64,000 nt of DNA from Nocardioides phosphati (GCF_014646375.1 NZ_BMNI01000001.1:703949-767948); one strand, 5' to 3'. Counted from the stretch's first letter, positions 24,633-33,703 are shown. Notes: generated by a model from the letters alone, not told the origin. Numbers and translations: made by a program.

Positions 24633-25211
24633 ATGACCATGCTCGACACGACCCCAATCCCATCCGAGTCCAGCGAAACGGCCTCGCCGATCCTGGGCGC
24701 CACCCGTGCTGGCGTTGGCCGGACCGTGATGCTCGGCGTAGCCCTGGTCGGGGCCTGGGCGGCCAGTATTGCCGGCGCACTCACCCTCGAGACCAGCCAC
24801 AACCTGCACATGTGCGCGCTCTTCCTGCATCTCGGGTGCCTGATTGCCGGCTTTGGCGCAGTGATGACGCTGGACTGGTTCGGTCTGCTCTGGCTGAGTG
24901 GTCGGCGCGCCCTTGCCGACGTACTCGACGTTGCCGACGCGGCCCACCCGCTGATCTGGATGGGTCTGCTCGGCCTCGCCGCGACCGGCATGCTCCTCGA
25001 GCCCTCGCTCACCCCGCTCACCTGCGTCAAACTCGGCGCCGTGCTGCTGGTCGCGATCAACGGCCTCAACGCCATGCGGCTCAACCACGCCATGGGCCGA
25101 CTCGATCGCGATCCGGACCGCCCGATGATGGTGTGGTCTGCGGTCACGGTGTCGCTCTCCCAACTGGGATGGTGGACTGCATGCCTGATCGGCTTCCTTA
25201 ACGCCCACTAA
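24633..25211 (+). CDS. Polytopic membrane protein of unknown function (192 aa)
   Basis: About five membrane segments after a polar N-terminus. Histidines and Met in HNLHMCALFLHLGCLIAG and in HPLIWMGLLGLAATGMLLEP are placed in or near membrane helices and could bind metal or haem, loosely like CopD-type proteins. It is the last gene before attR and follows the B12 transporter by about 90 bp beyond a hairpin. Its link to B12 or metal uptake is only by position. Confidence 0.6.
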   Translation: MTMLDTTPIPSESSETASPILGATRAGVGRTVMLGVALVGAWAASIAGALTLETSHNLHMCALFLHLGCLIAGFGAVMTLDWFGLLWLSGRRALADVLDVADAAHPLIWMGLLGLAATGMLLEPSLTPLTCVKLGAVLLVAINGLNAMRLNHAMGRLDRDPDRPMMVWSAVTVSLSQLGWWTACLIGFLNAH

Positions 25212-25433
25212 GTGGCCGCGCTCCACGCCCACGTGGCGAGAGCGTGCGCGCGTCTTGCGAATTTCCTGCTGTTTGGCATCGAAGATCGGCCGATCGGCGC
25301 CGAAATCCGTCGAGGTACGGACGTATCATCGGAAGACCACTCGTTGTCGCGATGCGGCATCGTCCGAGGTCAGCGGCAGTTCTGCCGATGGCGTCCGAGA
25401 ATCTCCGAAGTCGGAGTGAAGCGAGACACCAGA
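25212..25433. other. Non-coding right end of the island
   Basis: No gene is supported between the last island gene and attR. Open frames here are short or antisense. One dyad-like patch (AGATCGGCCGATCGGC) at about 25283-25298 is visible. This end probably holds the integrase arm sites of attR, which I cannot resolve by eye. Confidence 0.4.
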
Positions 25434-25474
25434 GCAGGGGGTCAGGGGTTCGAGTCCCCTCACCTCCACAGGAA
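25434..25474 (+). repeat. attR: 41-bp copy of the tRNA-Ala 3' end
   Basis: Perfect copy of 8032-8072 but without the 5' half of the tRNA: the sequence before it (GAGACACCAGA) does not continue the cloverleaf. It marks the right boundary of the island. DNA beyond it, starting with a terminator hairpin, is the original flank of the tRNA gene. Confidence 0.92.
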
Positions 25475-25478
25475 TCCG

Positions 25479-25521
25479 AAACAGCCTCTGATCTGCGGAA
25501 ACGCGGAACAGAGGCTGTTTT
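25479..25521 (+). terminator. Displaced native tRNA-Ala terminator
   Basis: AAACAGCCTCTG pairs perfectly with CAGAGGCTGTTT around an 18-nt loop, followed by TTTT-like sequence. It starts 13 nt after the position equivalent to the tRNA end, so before the island arrived it would have terminated the tRNA-Ala transcript. Confidence 0.8.
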
Positions 25522-25679
25522 GATGTGCGGCGCGGACCGGACCCCGCGGATCGCCGCCTCGGCCTCCTTTGTCGCGGACGACGGTCGATCTTGTGGTCGC
25601 GGACAAAGTTGCGCACCGATGACTGATCCCGGGTCTCCAAACCGTGCCTCCGGCCTCCACGCCGTGCGACGATCCGACG

Positions 25680-28043
25680 GTGAGCATCGAGTCGCGCGAC
25701 GACGCGCCCAGCGCAGCCGCCACCACCGACGCCGTCCCGGGCCTCCTCCCGGTCCGGCCCCGTCAGGGCGGGTACGGGCCGCTGACGACGAAGAAGTGGT
25801 CTCAGAAGGACTACCACCACGCGGCGGCCTCCTGGGGGGCGTCGTTCTCGGTCATGAACGTGCTGATGCGCGAGCGTGAGGGGATCCGCGGCACCAACGC
25901 GATGTTCAAGATGAACCAGGAGGGCCGGGGCTACGACTGCCCGGGCTGCGCCTGGCCCGACGACCAGCACGGCCTCAAGCTCGACATCTGCGAGAACGGC
26001 GTCAAGCACACGACGTGGGAGATGACGCCCAAGCGCGTCGACGCCGACTTCTTCGCCCGGCACACCGTCAGCGAGCTGGCGACGTGGACCGACTTCGACC
26101 TCGAGGACCAGGGCCGCCTGACCCAGCCCATGTCGTACGACGCCGAGACCGACCGCTACACGCTGATCAGCTGGGACGACGCGTTCGCCCTGATCGGCGA
26201 CGAGCTGCGCAAGCTCGACAGCCCGGACCAGGCGTCGTTCTACACCTCCGGTCGGCTCAGTAACGAGGCGACCTTCCTCTACCAGCTCTTCGTGCGTGAG
26301 CTCGGCACCAACAACCTGCCCGACTGCTCCAACATGTGCCACGAGGCCTCCGGCCGGGCACTGACCGCCTCGATCGGGACGGGCAAGGGCACCGCCGACC
26401 TGGAGGACTGGGAGCACGCTGACGCCCTCTTCGTCCTCGGCGTCAACGTCGCCTCGAACGCCCCGCGCATGCTGACCACGCTTGCGGAGGCGCACCGGCG
26501 CGGCGCCCAGATCGTCCACATCAATCCGCTGGTCGAGGTCGGTGCGACCAAGACGATCGTGCCCCACGAGTTCGTCGACATGGCGCTCTTCAGGAGCACG
26601 GAGACGAGCACCCTCAACGTCCAGGTCCGCCCGGGTGGTGACCTGGCCCTGATGCGTGCCGTCGCGAAGGCGACGCTGGAGGCCGAGGCCGAGCGTGGGG
26701 GAGTGCTCGACCACGCCTTCCTCGCCGACCACACGACAGGCTTCGAGGAGTACCGCGCACTCGTCGAGGCCACGCCCTGGCCGGACCTCGCCCGCCAGTC
26801 GGGGCTCACCGAGGCCCAGCTCCGCGAGGTGGCCGAGGTCTACATCAAGGCCGACAGCTCGATCATCAGCTGGTGCCTCGGCGTCACCCAGCACGAGCAC
26901 GGCGTCGACACCCCGCGCGAGTTCGTGAACCTCCTCGCGCTCAAGGGCAACCTGGGCCGCAAGGGCTCCGGCCCCTCCCCGGTCCGTGGCCACAGCAACG
27001 TGCAGGGCAACCGCACCTGCGGCATCGACCACCGGCCCTCCGACGCCTTCCTCGACCGGCTCGGCGCCGTCTGCGGGTTCGAGCCGCCGCGCCACCACGG
27101 CCTCGACACCGTCGCCACCATCGAGGGCATGCACGCCGGCACGGTCAAGGTCTTCGTCGGCATGGGCGGCAACTTCGTGATGGCCGCACCCGACACGGCG
27201 TACACCGCGGCGGGGCTGGCGAAGACCGAGCTCACGGTCCAGGTCAGCACCAAGCTGAACCGGAGTCACCTCGTCCACGGACGCAAGGCGCTGATCCTCC
27301 CGTGTCTGGGCCGGACCGAGCGCGATGAGCAGAAGTCCGGCCCGCAGTCGGTCTCCGTCGAGGACGCGATGAGCATGGTCCACCTGTCGAAGGGATCGCG
27401 GAAGCCGGCGTCGCGCCACCTGCTCTCCGAGCCTGCGATCATCGCCGGCATGGCGAAGGCCACGCTCGTGGACTCCCCGACGCCGTGGGACGAGTTCGTC
27501 GCGGACTACGACCGGATCCGCGACGTCATGGCCGGTGTCTTCCCGGGCTTCGAGAACTTCAACCAGGTGGTGCGGCAGACCAACGGCTTCCGGATCGCCC
27601 AGCCGGCCCGTGAGCGGACCTTCCTGACGCCGTCGGGCCGACTGGAGTTCTCGCACGCGCCGCTGCCCGACGTCATCCCGGCAGACGGCGACACGCTCGT
27701 GCTGCAGACGATGCGCTCGCACGACCAGTGGAACACCACGATCTACTCCAACAACGACCGCTACCGCGGGGTGAAGAACCTGCGCGAGCTGATCTTCATG
27801 AACGTCGACGACATGAAGGCGCGAGGCCTGAGCCAGGGTGACCTGGTCGACATCACCGCGACCTCGCGCGACGGCTCGAAGCGGCACCTGAAGAGCTACC
27901 GCGCGCTGGCCTACAACCTCCCGCGCGGCAGCGCGGCCGGCTACATGCCGGAGATGAACGTGCTGATCGGCATCGCCGACTACAGCACGCAGAGCGACCA
28001 GCCGCTGATGAAGAACGTCCAGGTGACCGTCACCCGCGCGTGA
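25680..28043 (+). CDS. Molybdopterin oxidoreductase, YdeP/FdhF-like
   Basis: A 787-residue enzyme of the formate-dehydrogenase-alpha-like group that includes E. coli YdeP. It has GYDCPGCAWPDD near the start (two of the cysteines available for an Fe-S cluster), NMCHEASGRALTASIGTGKGT with the probable molybdenum-ligand Cys, the bis-MGD contacts VRGHSNVQGNRTCGI, and a C-terminal dinucleotide domain. The GTG at 25680 is favoured; a GTG at 25644 adds 12 residues. No fdhD or electron-carrier gene is adjacent. True formate activity is unproven, as YdeP is tied to acid resistance. Confidence 0.88.
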   Translation: MSIESRDDAPSAAATTDAVPGLLPVRPRQGGYGPLTTKKWSQKDYHHAAASWGASFSVMNVLMREREGIRGTNAMFKMNQEGRGYDCPGCAWPDDQHGLKLDICENGVKHTTWEMTPKRVDADFFARHTVSELATWTDFDLEDQGRLTQPMSYDAETDRYTLISWDDAFALIGDELRKLDSPDQASFYTSGRLSNEATFLYQLFVRELGTNNLPDCSNMCHEASGRALTASIGTGKGTADLEDWEHADALFVLGVNVASNAPRMLTTLAEAHRRGAQIVHINPLVEVGATKTIVPHEFVDMALFRSTETSTLNVQVRPGGDLALMRAVAKATLEAEAERGGVLDHAFLADHTTGFEEYRALVEATPWPDLARQSGLTEAQLREVAEVYIKADSSIISWCLGVTQHEHGVDTPREFVNLLALKGNLGRKGSGPSPVRGHSNVQGNRTCGIDHRPSDAFLDRLGAVCGFEPPRHHGLDTVATIEGMHAGTVKVFVGMGGNFVMAAPDTAYTAAGLAKTELTVQVSTKLNRSHLVHGRKALILPCLGRTERDEQKSGPQSVSVEDAMSMVHLSKGSRKPASRHLLSEPAIIAGMAKATLVDSPTPWDEFVADYDRIRDVMAGVFPGFENFNQVVRQTNGFRIAQPARERTFLTPSGRLEFSHAPLPDVIPADGDTLVLQTMRSHDQWNTTIYSNNDRYRGVKNLRELIFMNVDDMKARGLSQGDLVDITATSRDGSKRHLKSYRALAYNLPRGSAAGYMPEMNVLIGIADYSTQSDQPLMKNVQVTVTRA

Positions 28044-28130
28044 GACCGAAACGTCAGATACTTCTCGGGTCGATCCGTCGTACCCGGCCCTGATGGGGCG
28101 GGTGCGCTCCGCCCCCCCGAGAGGACCCCG

Positions 28131-29342
28131 TTGCCCCACGACCCGGCGCTCCAGCAGCTCGTGGCCTGGGCGGAGCCGCGCCTGCCCGCGCTCACGGCCG
28201 CTGCGTACCAGACGATCCTCGAGCGCGTCCCGGCGTACGGCGCTGCCGAGCCGGTGCCGGCCGCCGAGCTGCGACGCTCGGTCGAGGAGAACCTGCGCTT
28301 TCTCATCGGGGCGCTCAGCAGCGACGAGGGCGACGAGGTCGACCTCCGTACGCCGATCGCGACCGGCCAGCGGCGTGCCGCGGCAGCGATGCCGTTGCCC
28401 GAGGTGCTTCGCGCGTACCGACTCGTCTTCAGCACCCTGTGGGACGCGCTGCTCGCCCGGGTCCGGGCCGCGGAGGATCCCGCACTCAGTGAGGCGCTCT
28501 TCGTCGCCGCGACCCGGCTCTGGCAGCTGGCGGACGAGCACGCGGTCGCGATGACAGAGGCCTACCGTGCGACGACGTCGCGGATGCTGGTGCGCGACCA
28601 GCGGCGCCGTTCGGCGCTGGTCGAGGCGCTCTTCCTCGGAACAGGCGGGACCAGCAGCTGCTGGGAGGCGGCAAGCCTGCTCGGGTTGCCACCGGACTGC
28701 GGGTTCGTGGTGGTCGCCGCCGAGACGACGGGCCTGGCCGTGGAGAGCCTGGCCGACATCGAGCAGCGCCTGGCCCAGCGTGGTCTCGCGTCGGCGTGGC
28801 GGTTGATGCCGGCGCTCCAGGTCGGCATCGTCGCGACCCCGGGGGAGCGGGAGGCGGAGCTCGTCACCCTGCTCGCCGAGGTCGGGACGTCGCGCATCGG
28901 CGTCAGCCCGCGCTATGCATCGGTCGCCGAGACGCCGCGGAGCCTCCAGCTGGCGCGTGCCGCCATCTCGGTGCAGCCCCGGGGTTCCACCGGCGTCCAC
29001 GTCTTCAGCAGCAGCCCGCTGGCCGCGCTGATGGCCTGCGATCCGGCAGCCGCCGATCGGCTCAGTCTCGACGTGCTCGGGGCCGCGCTGGCACTGCCCG
29101 CCGAGGATCGCGACGTGCTGTTGCAGACCCTGCATGCCTACCTCGACAACCAGGCATCCGCCGAGCAGGCGGCGCGGGTGCTGCACTGTCACGCCAACAC
29201 CGTCCGCTACCGGCTGCGCCGCCTCACCGAGGTCACGGGGCGCTCCCTCCAGGACCCGTACCAGCTTGCCGAGCTCGCGGCCGCGTCGTACGCCGTCCGG
29301 ATCCGGCACGAGCGCGGCAGCCAGCCGGCCGGTGGTCAGTGA
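28131..29342 (+). CDS. PucR/CdaR-type transcriptional regulator
   Basis: A 403-residue regulator. An N-terminal helical sensor domain (~1-150) is followed by a middle GGDEF-like CdaR domain and a C-terminal helix-turn-helix: LLQTLHAYLDNQASAEQAAR, then HANTVRYRLRRLTEVTGRSL. The start is TTG 28131 with GAGAGG six bases before. Its stop overlaps the ATG of a FUSC transporter, so it probably controls this transporter and the channel-like gene after it. Confidence 0.87.
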   Translation: MPHDPALQQLVAWAEPRLPALTAAAYQTILERVPAYGAAEPVPAAELRRSVEENLRFLIGALSSDEGDEVDLRTPIATGQRRAAAAMPLPEVLRAYRLVFSTLWDALLARVRAAEDPALSEALFVAATRLWQLADEHAVAMTEAYRATTSRMLVRDQRRRSALVEALFLGTGGTSSCWEAASLLGLPPDCGFVVVAAETTGLAVESLADIEQRLAQRGLASAWRLMPALQVGIVATPGEREAELVTLLAEVGTSRIGVSPRYASVAETPRSLQLARAAISVQPRGSTGVHVFSSSPLAALMACDPAAADRLSLDVLGAALALPAEDRDVLLQTLHAYLDNQASAEQAARVLHCHANTVRYRLRRLTEVTGRSLQDPYQLAELAAASYAVRIRHERGSQPAGGQ

Positions 29343-30403
29343 TGCGCAGCGTGACCGCCCTGGGCGAGGCCCGGAGACGGGCGATGGCGGACTGGGCGCA
29401 CGCCGCTCGGGTGAGCGCGGGACTGGTGCTGCCGGGGCTGGCGCTGGTCCTGGCCGGCCGCCCCGAGCTCCTCATCTACGCTGTGTTCGGCTCGTTCGCC
29501 GGCATGTACGGCCGCGCCGAGACCCGGGCACTGCGCCTCCTCCACCAGACCCAGGGTGCGCTGCTCCTCCTCACCGGGACGGTCGTCGGGATCACCCTGG
29601 CGCAGGTCGGTGCGGACCGGCCGACGGTGATCCTCGCGGCCGTGGTCTTCTCGATAGGTGGCTCGCTCGTCGCCGACTTCTTCGGCCTGCGCCCCGAGGG
29701 ACCGTTCTACGGGGTCTTCGCGCTGGGCGCCCTCGCCGGGATGCCGACGGACCTGGGTTCGGCGACCTCGCTGAGCCTCATCGCCCTCGCCTCGGCTGCC
29801 TTGGCGCTCGTGATCGGGCAGCTGACGGCGGGCCCGGGCCGGCCCGAGAAGTCGGTCGTCGCCATCGTCCGGGAGCAGCGGCTCCGCTCACGACAGGGCG
29901 CGCTCGCCCATGCCGTGCGGTACGCCGCGGCCGTCGCACTCGCGGGCGAGGCGGCGCTGCTGTGCGGGCTCGAGCACGTCAACTGGGCGATCGCAGGCGC
30001 CGCGGTCACGCTTGCGGCCGCGGACTCCCGGGGAAGGCTCCTGCGCGGCATCCACCGCGTCGTCGGCACGATCGCCGGCCTGGTCGTCACCGCACTCGTC
30101 CTGGCGCCGGGCTTCACGCCACGCACCCTCGCGGTCGCCGTGATCTGCCTGCTCTTCCCGACCGAGCTCTTCATGGCCGTCAACTACGCACTCGCCCTGA
30201 GCTTCTTCACGCCGATGATCATGCTCATGACCGAGCTCGCCGAACCGATCGGCGTGGGCGAGCTGGTGAAGGATCGGGCGCTCGGCACCATGCTCGGGGT
30301 GGTCATCGCCCTCGCCGTGAGCCTGGTCGTGCGCGACCTCTCGCCCGGGGCAGAAGCGAGCCGGGCCGGTGCGGCGGACCGCGCGATAGATTCCGGCTCA
30401 TGA
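29342..30403 (+). CDS. FUSC-family membrane transporter
   Basis: A 353-residue protein with two blocks of membrane helices. The N-terminal half (LLIYAVFGSFAGMYGRAETRAL) and the C-terminal half (GLEHVNWAIAGAAVTLAAAD, then GIHRVVGTIAGLVVTALVL) follow the FUSC pattern of aromatic-acid and other organic-anion exporters. It overlaps the regulator by one base and the next gene by ATGA. The substrate is unknown. Confidence 0.82.
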   Translation: MRSVTALGEARRRAMADWAHAARVSAGLVLPGLALVLAGRPELLIYAVFGSFAGMYGRAETRALRLLHQTQGALLLLTGTVVGITLAQVGADRPTVILAAVVFSIGGSLVADFFGLRPEGPFYGVFALGALAGMPTDLGSATSLSLIALASAALALVIGQLTAGPGRPEKSVVAIVREQRLRSRQGALAHAVRYAAAVALAGEAALLCGLEHVNWAIAGAAVTLAAADSRGRLLRGIHRVVGTIAGLVVTALVLAPGFTPRTLAVAVICLLFPTELFMAVNYALALSFFTPMIMLMTELAEPIGVGELVKDRALGTMLGVVIALAVSLVVRDLSPGAEASRAGAADRAIDSGS

Positions 30404-31785
30404 CGGTGCAGCCGGGACTGAACTGGCCCGACGTGGACCTGCCTGGTTCGCGCGGCGGGTTCGTGGTGATCGGTGACACGACCACCGCTCGCCGGGTGTG
30501 TGCCGCCCTCACCGAACGCGGTCATGTCGTCACGCACCTCGACCAGCCCGGGCCGACCGAGCTCAGGGCGGCGCTCACGGAGACCGTCGACGGGGTCGCC
30601 ATCCTGTTGCACCAGGACGAGATCTCGCTTCAGTACGCCATGGCTGTCGCACACGCTGCACCGAGCCTCCGCCTGGTCGTCGAGATCTTCGACGCGACCG
30701 TCTCGGCGCAGCTCGAGACCCTCCTCCCGAACTGCCTGGTGACCTCTCCCGGTCGGCTCGCCGCCCCCGTGCTGGCCGCCCGATGCCTGGACCCGACGGC
30801 GGTCGCCATCACGCACGTCGGCCCGCGCCGCGGCCTGGCGTACGACGTGAAGGACGACGGGCTGACGGTGCGCGAGTGGCGTCGCTCGCACCCGCGCCTG
30901 CGCGCGCTCCGTGGCTGGCTGGCCAGCCAGGTCATGCCTCACGACGCGGGTTCGACCCTCCTCACGGTGGGTCTGCTGGGCATGCTGTCGATCCTGGTGC
31001 TGGACTGGCTCTGGTTGACCCACGGAGGGGTCGAGGGCACCACGGCCTTCCAGGAGGCGGTGGCCGTCGTCGCGACCGTGGGGCCGATCTCGGAGCACGG
31101 CGAGGCCTACGCCGTCTTCGCGGGGGTCGCGATGCTGCTGACCCTGGTCTTCGCGGGCATGTTCACCGCCGGACTGGTCGACCAGCTGCTGGGACCACGG
31201 CTCGTGGGCCTCTTCGGTCAACGGGCCCTGCCGCGGAGCGGTCACGTCATCGTGGTGGGCATGGGCCAGGTCGGCCTGCGCCTGTGTCGCCACCTCATCG
31301 CGCTCGGGGTGCCGGTTCTCGGTGTGGAGCGCGACGCGCGTGGCCGCTACCTGGGGACGGCGCGCAACCTCGGCATTCCGGTGGTCGTGGGCCACGGTGG
31401 CGACCGCCTCCTGCTGGAGCGGCTCCGCCTCGACCACGCTGCCGCCCTGGCCGCGGTGGGTTCGGCGGACCTCGACAACGTCTCGGTCGCCGTCGCAGCG
31501 CGAGGGGTCACCCACCAGGCCCCGATCGTCATCCGCATGGGGGAGCAGGAATCGGTCAGCGAGTCGGCCTCGCTGCTTCCGCTCGGGGTGCTGTGCGACG
31601 TCGTGGAGCTCAGCGCGGCGTACGTCATCGCGCATCTCTTCGGCCACACCGCAGCGCTCGCACTGCCCCGCGGGCGCGACGTCCTCCTGGAGACAGCCCA
31701 GGGCGAGTACCTCTCGTGGCGGGCAGCCCGCCGCGATGCCTGCACGCACGGCGTTCGACCGGGCGTCCACCGGCGCGACGCCTGA
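30400..31785 (+). CDS. RCK-domain potassium-channel-like protein
   Basis: A 461-residue protein laid out as Rossmann domain, two membrane helices, Rossmann domain. The N-terminal one (FVVIGDTTTARRVCAALTERG) is a weak TrkA-N fold; the second is canonical (HVIVVGMGQVGLRLCRHLIAL, residues ~282-400). Membrane segments are at ~187-210 and ~243-265. Between them lies a pore-like loop with VATVGPISEHG, where a potassium channel has TVGYG. It may be a channel with altered selectivity or a ligand-gated regulator. It ends the PucR-FUSC operon. Confidence 0.78.
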   Translation: MTVQPGLNWPDVDLPGSRGGFVVIGDTTTARRVCAALTERGHVVTHLDQPGPTELRAALTETVDGVAILLHQDEISLQYAMAVAHAAPSLRLVVEIFDATVSAQLETLLPNCLVTSPGRLAAPVLAARCLDPTAVAITHVGPRRGLAYDVKDDGLTVREWRRSHPRLRALRGWLASQVMPHDAGSTLLTVGLLGMLSILVLDWLWLTHGGVEGTTAFQEAVAVVATVGPISEHGEAYAVFAGVAMLLTLVFAGMFTAGLVDQLLGPRLVGLFGQRALPRSGHVIVVGMGQVGLRLCRHLIALGVPVLGVERDARGRYLGTARNLGIPVVVGHGGDRLLLERLRLDHAAALAAVGSADLDNVSVAVAARGVTHQAPIVIRMGEQESVSESASLLPLGVLCDVVELSAAYVIAHLFGHTAALALPRGRDVLLETAQGEYLSWRAARRDACTHGVRPGVHRRDA

Positions 31786-31795
31786 GGCGTCGGGG

Positions 31796-31918
31796 TCAGC
31801 CGGTGAAGATGTGCAGGGCGTTCTTCAGCGTCTGCACGAACCCGTAGGCGAGCGGGATGCCGACGATCGCCCAGGAGACGATGACGCGGGGGGTCTGGTT
31901 GGCGCTGCTCTGACTCAT
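31796..31918 (-). CDS. MFS transporter small subunit (40 aa)
   Basis: A 40-residue protein: MSQSSANQTPRVIVSWAIVG, then IPLAYGFVQTLKNALHIFTG. One membrane helix. Such short proteins are found directly after OFA-family antiporter genes, as here (34 bp after the antiporter stop), and are annotated as small subunits. Confidence 0.8.
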   Translation of the reverse strand: MSQSSANQTPRVIVSWAIVGIPLAYGFVQTLKNALHIFTG

Positions 31919-31952
31919 CGGAGGTGCTCCTTCGGAGGATGGGCTGGTGGCG

Positions 31953-33488
31953 TCAGTGGGCAGCGTCGACCGCGTCGACGATGGGCCCGCTCTCGTGGAA
32001 CCTCGCGTCCACCGGCCGGATCAGCAGGTTGGCGATGAAGCCGACGATGAGCACGCCGACCATGATCAGCATCGCGAGGCGGTAGTCGCCTGCGTCGAGG
32101 AAGCCGGGCTGGAGCTTGCCGTCCTTGACCGGGCAGACCTTGACCGTCGCGCCGGTCACCGCGTTGACGACCGACTTGCACGGCTTGCCCTCCGCCGCGT
32201 GGTCCAGGATCCCGTTGACGATGAGCGGACCGAGCACGCCGGCGACGGACCAGGCGGTCAGCAGCCGGCCGTGGATCGCACCGACCTGGAAGGTGCCGAA
32301 GAGGTCGCGCAGGTACGCCGGCACGGTGGAGAAGCCGCCGCCGTAGAACGAGATGATGACGACGCAGACCGCGACGAACATCGCCACGCTGCTGGAACCC
32401 ACCGTGGCGAGGACGAAGTAGAGGGCGGTGCCGACGCCGAGGTAGATCACGTAGTTGACCTTGCGGCCGAGGAGGTCGGAGACCGTCGACCAGACGAACC
32501 GGCCGCCCATGTTGAAGATCGAGAGCAGGCCCACGAACCCGGCAGCCACCAGTCCGACGTTCGCGGCGTTGGAGGTCAGCTCGGAACTGCCGTCGTCGTT
32601 GCGGAAGAAGTCCTGGATCATCGGTGCCGCGTTCTCCAGGATGCCGATGCCGGCCGTCACGTTGCAGAGCAGCACCACCCACAGCAGCCAGAACTGCGGG
32701 GTCTTGATCGCGTTGCTGGCCGAGACGTGCGCCGCGGTCTGCAGCGCCTTCGGCTTGTGCTGGGCGGGGTCCCAGTGGACGGGGTGCCAGCCCGGAGCCG
32801 GCACGCGCACGGTGAAGACACCGAACATCATCACCACGAAGTAGACGATGCCGAGGGTGACGAAGAGCTTGGCGACGGTGTCGGCGTCGAAGACGCTGAC
32901 GGTCAGGTTGGGGGTGCCGTCGGGCTTCAGCGGGTGTGTCGCCGTCCCGAAATGGCTGAGCAGCGAGGTGCTGAGCGGGGAAGCGATCATCGCCCCGCCG
33001 CCGAATCCCATGATCGCCATGCCGGTCGCCAGGCCGGGCCGGTCGGGGAACCACTTCATCAGCGTCGAGACCGGGGAGATGTAGCCGATGCCCAGGCCGA
33101 TGCCGCCCAGGACGCCGTAGCCGAGGTAGACGAGCCATAGCTGGCCGGAGGAAATGCCGAGGGCGGCGACGAGGAAGCCGAGGCCCCAGCAGCAGGCGGA
33201 GGTGAACATCGCGCGTCGGGGTCCGCCGAGGTCGACCCACTTGCCGAAGACGGCCGCCGACAGCCCGAGCATGACGATCGCCAGCGAGAAGATGTAGCCG
33301 ATCGACTTCTCGCTCGCCCCGAAGTCATTGATCAGCGAGACCTTGTAGACGCTGGTCGCGTAGACCTGCCCGATGCACATGTGCACCGCGAGGGCGGCTG
33401 GCGGAATCAGCCAGCGGCTGTAGCCCGCGGGCGCAACGGTGTGTTGGCGATCAAGGAACGAGAGCGCGGCCACGGGCCATACCTCCAT
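31953..33488 (-). CDS. OFA-family MFS transporter (oxalate/formate antiporter-like)
   Basis: A 511-residue MFS carrier with 12 membrane helices and the OFA signature region (YISPVSTLMKWFPDRPGLATG; GMAIMGFGGGAMIASPL). The ATG at 33488 (MEVWPVAALSFLDRQ) is chosen; the open frame extends upstream without coding signal. A large exported loop with two cysteines near the C-terminus (KPCKSVV and VKVCPVK) is not typical of OxlT. Formate, oxalate or another small acid is possible; the molybdoenzyme 4 kb away may be related. Confidence 0.86.
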   Translation of the reverse strand: MEVWPVAALSFLDRQHTVAPAGYSRWLIPPAALAVHMCIGQVYATSVYKVSLINDFGASEKSIGYIFSLAIVMLGLSAAVFGKWVDLGGPRRAMFTSACCWGLGFLVAALGISSGQLWLVYLGYGVLGGIGLGIGYISPVSTLMKWFPDRPGLATGMAIMGFGGGAMIASPLSTSLLSHFGTATHPLKPDGTPNLTVSVFDADTVAKLFVTLGIVYFVVMMFGVFTVRVPAPGWHPVHWDPAQHKPKALQTAAHVSASNAIKTPQFWLLWVVLLCNVTAGIGILENAAPMIQDFFRNDDGSSELTSNAANVGLVAAGFVGLLSIFNMGGRFVWSTVSDLLGRKVNYVIYLGVGTALYFVLATVGSSSVAMFVAVCVVIISFYGGGFSTVPAYLRDLFGTFQVGAIHGRLLTAWSVAGVLGPLIVNGILDHAAEGKPCKSVVNAVTGATVKVCPVKDGKLQPGFLDAGDYRLAMLIMVGVLIVGFIANLLIRPVDARFHESGPIVDAVDAAH

Positions 33489-33595
33489 CGAGTAGGTGTG
33501 GTGAACGTAGGAGGCCCGCTGACGAGCGTCAAGGCACGCGCGACGCCGGCATCGCCGAGGTTCCCGACGGTTCAGTAGGCGGTGATGCATTGGCT

Positions 33596-33668
33596 GATCG
33601 TCTAAAGGAGCACCGGCCTCTTGGCAGTTTGCTGCCTAGTTGATGGCGAATTCCTTGTGCGATCGTCT
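33596..33668 (+). promoter_or_regulatory. alkB upstream region: GATCGTCT direct repeats and a palindrome
   Basis: GATCGTCT occurs at 33596-33603 and again at 33661-33668. GGCAG-TTTG-CTGCC at 33623-33636 is a perfect 5-bp inverted repeat between them. They lie in the 215-bp divergent gap before alkB, the likely place for regulator binding. No experimental basis. Confidence 0.35.
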
Positions 33669-33703
33669 CAATATCGTCAAACTCCCGACTCTTGGAGGAC
33701 ACC

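Larger units (their letters stand above)
8032..25474. mobile_element. Integrative genomic island in tRNA-Ala with zinc-starvation cargo
   Basis: It is bounded by perfect 41-bp repeats of the tRNA-Ala 3' end, with a tyrosine integrase as the first gene inside. No conjugation, replication or phage structural genes are visible, so this is a genomic island or a mobilisable remnant rather than a complete ICE or prophage. Cargo: a two-component system and two COG4705-like proteins, a glycosyltransferase fusion, four short hypothetical genes, a zinc-free ribosomal-protein operon with CobW-like protein, HU and Zur, and a B12-riboswitch-controlled ABC transporter. An IS3 and an IS481 remnant sit inside. 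The genes on either side are chromosomal. Confidence 0.85.

Noticed and set aside
8032..25474. Prophage interpretation of the island
   Set aside because: No capsid, terminase, portal, lysis or phage replication genes are present; only the integrase is shared with phages.
25434..25474. Second tRNA-Ala gene
   Set aside because: Only the 3' half is present; the D-arm and 5' acceptor are missing, so it is an att copy.
25326..29309. Very long minus-strand open frame (over 1,300 codons) opposite the molybdoenzyme and regulator
   Set aside because: It is a high-GC antisense artefact: the plus strand carries clear enzyme and regulator motifs, and the minus translation is Arg/Gly/Val-rich without any domain.
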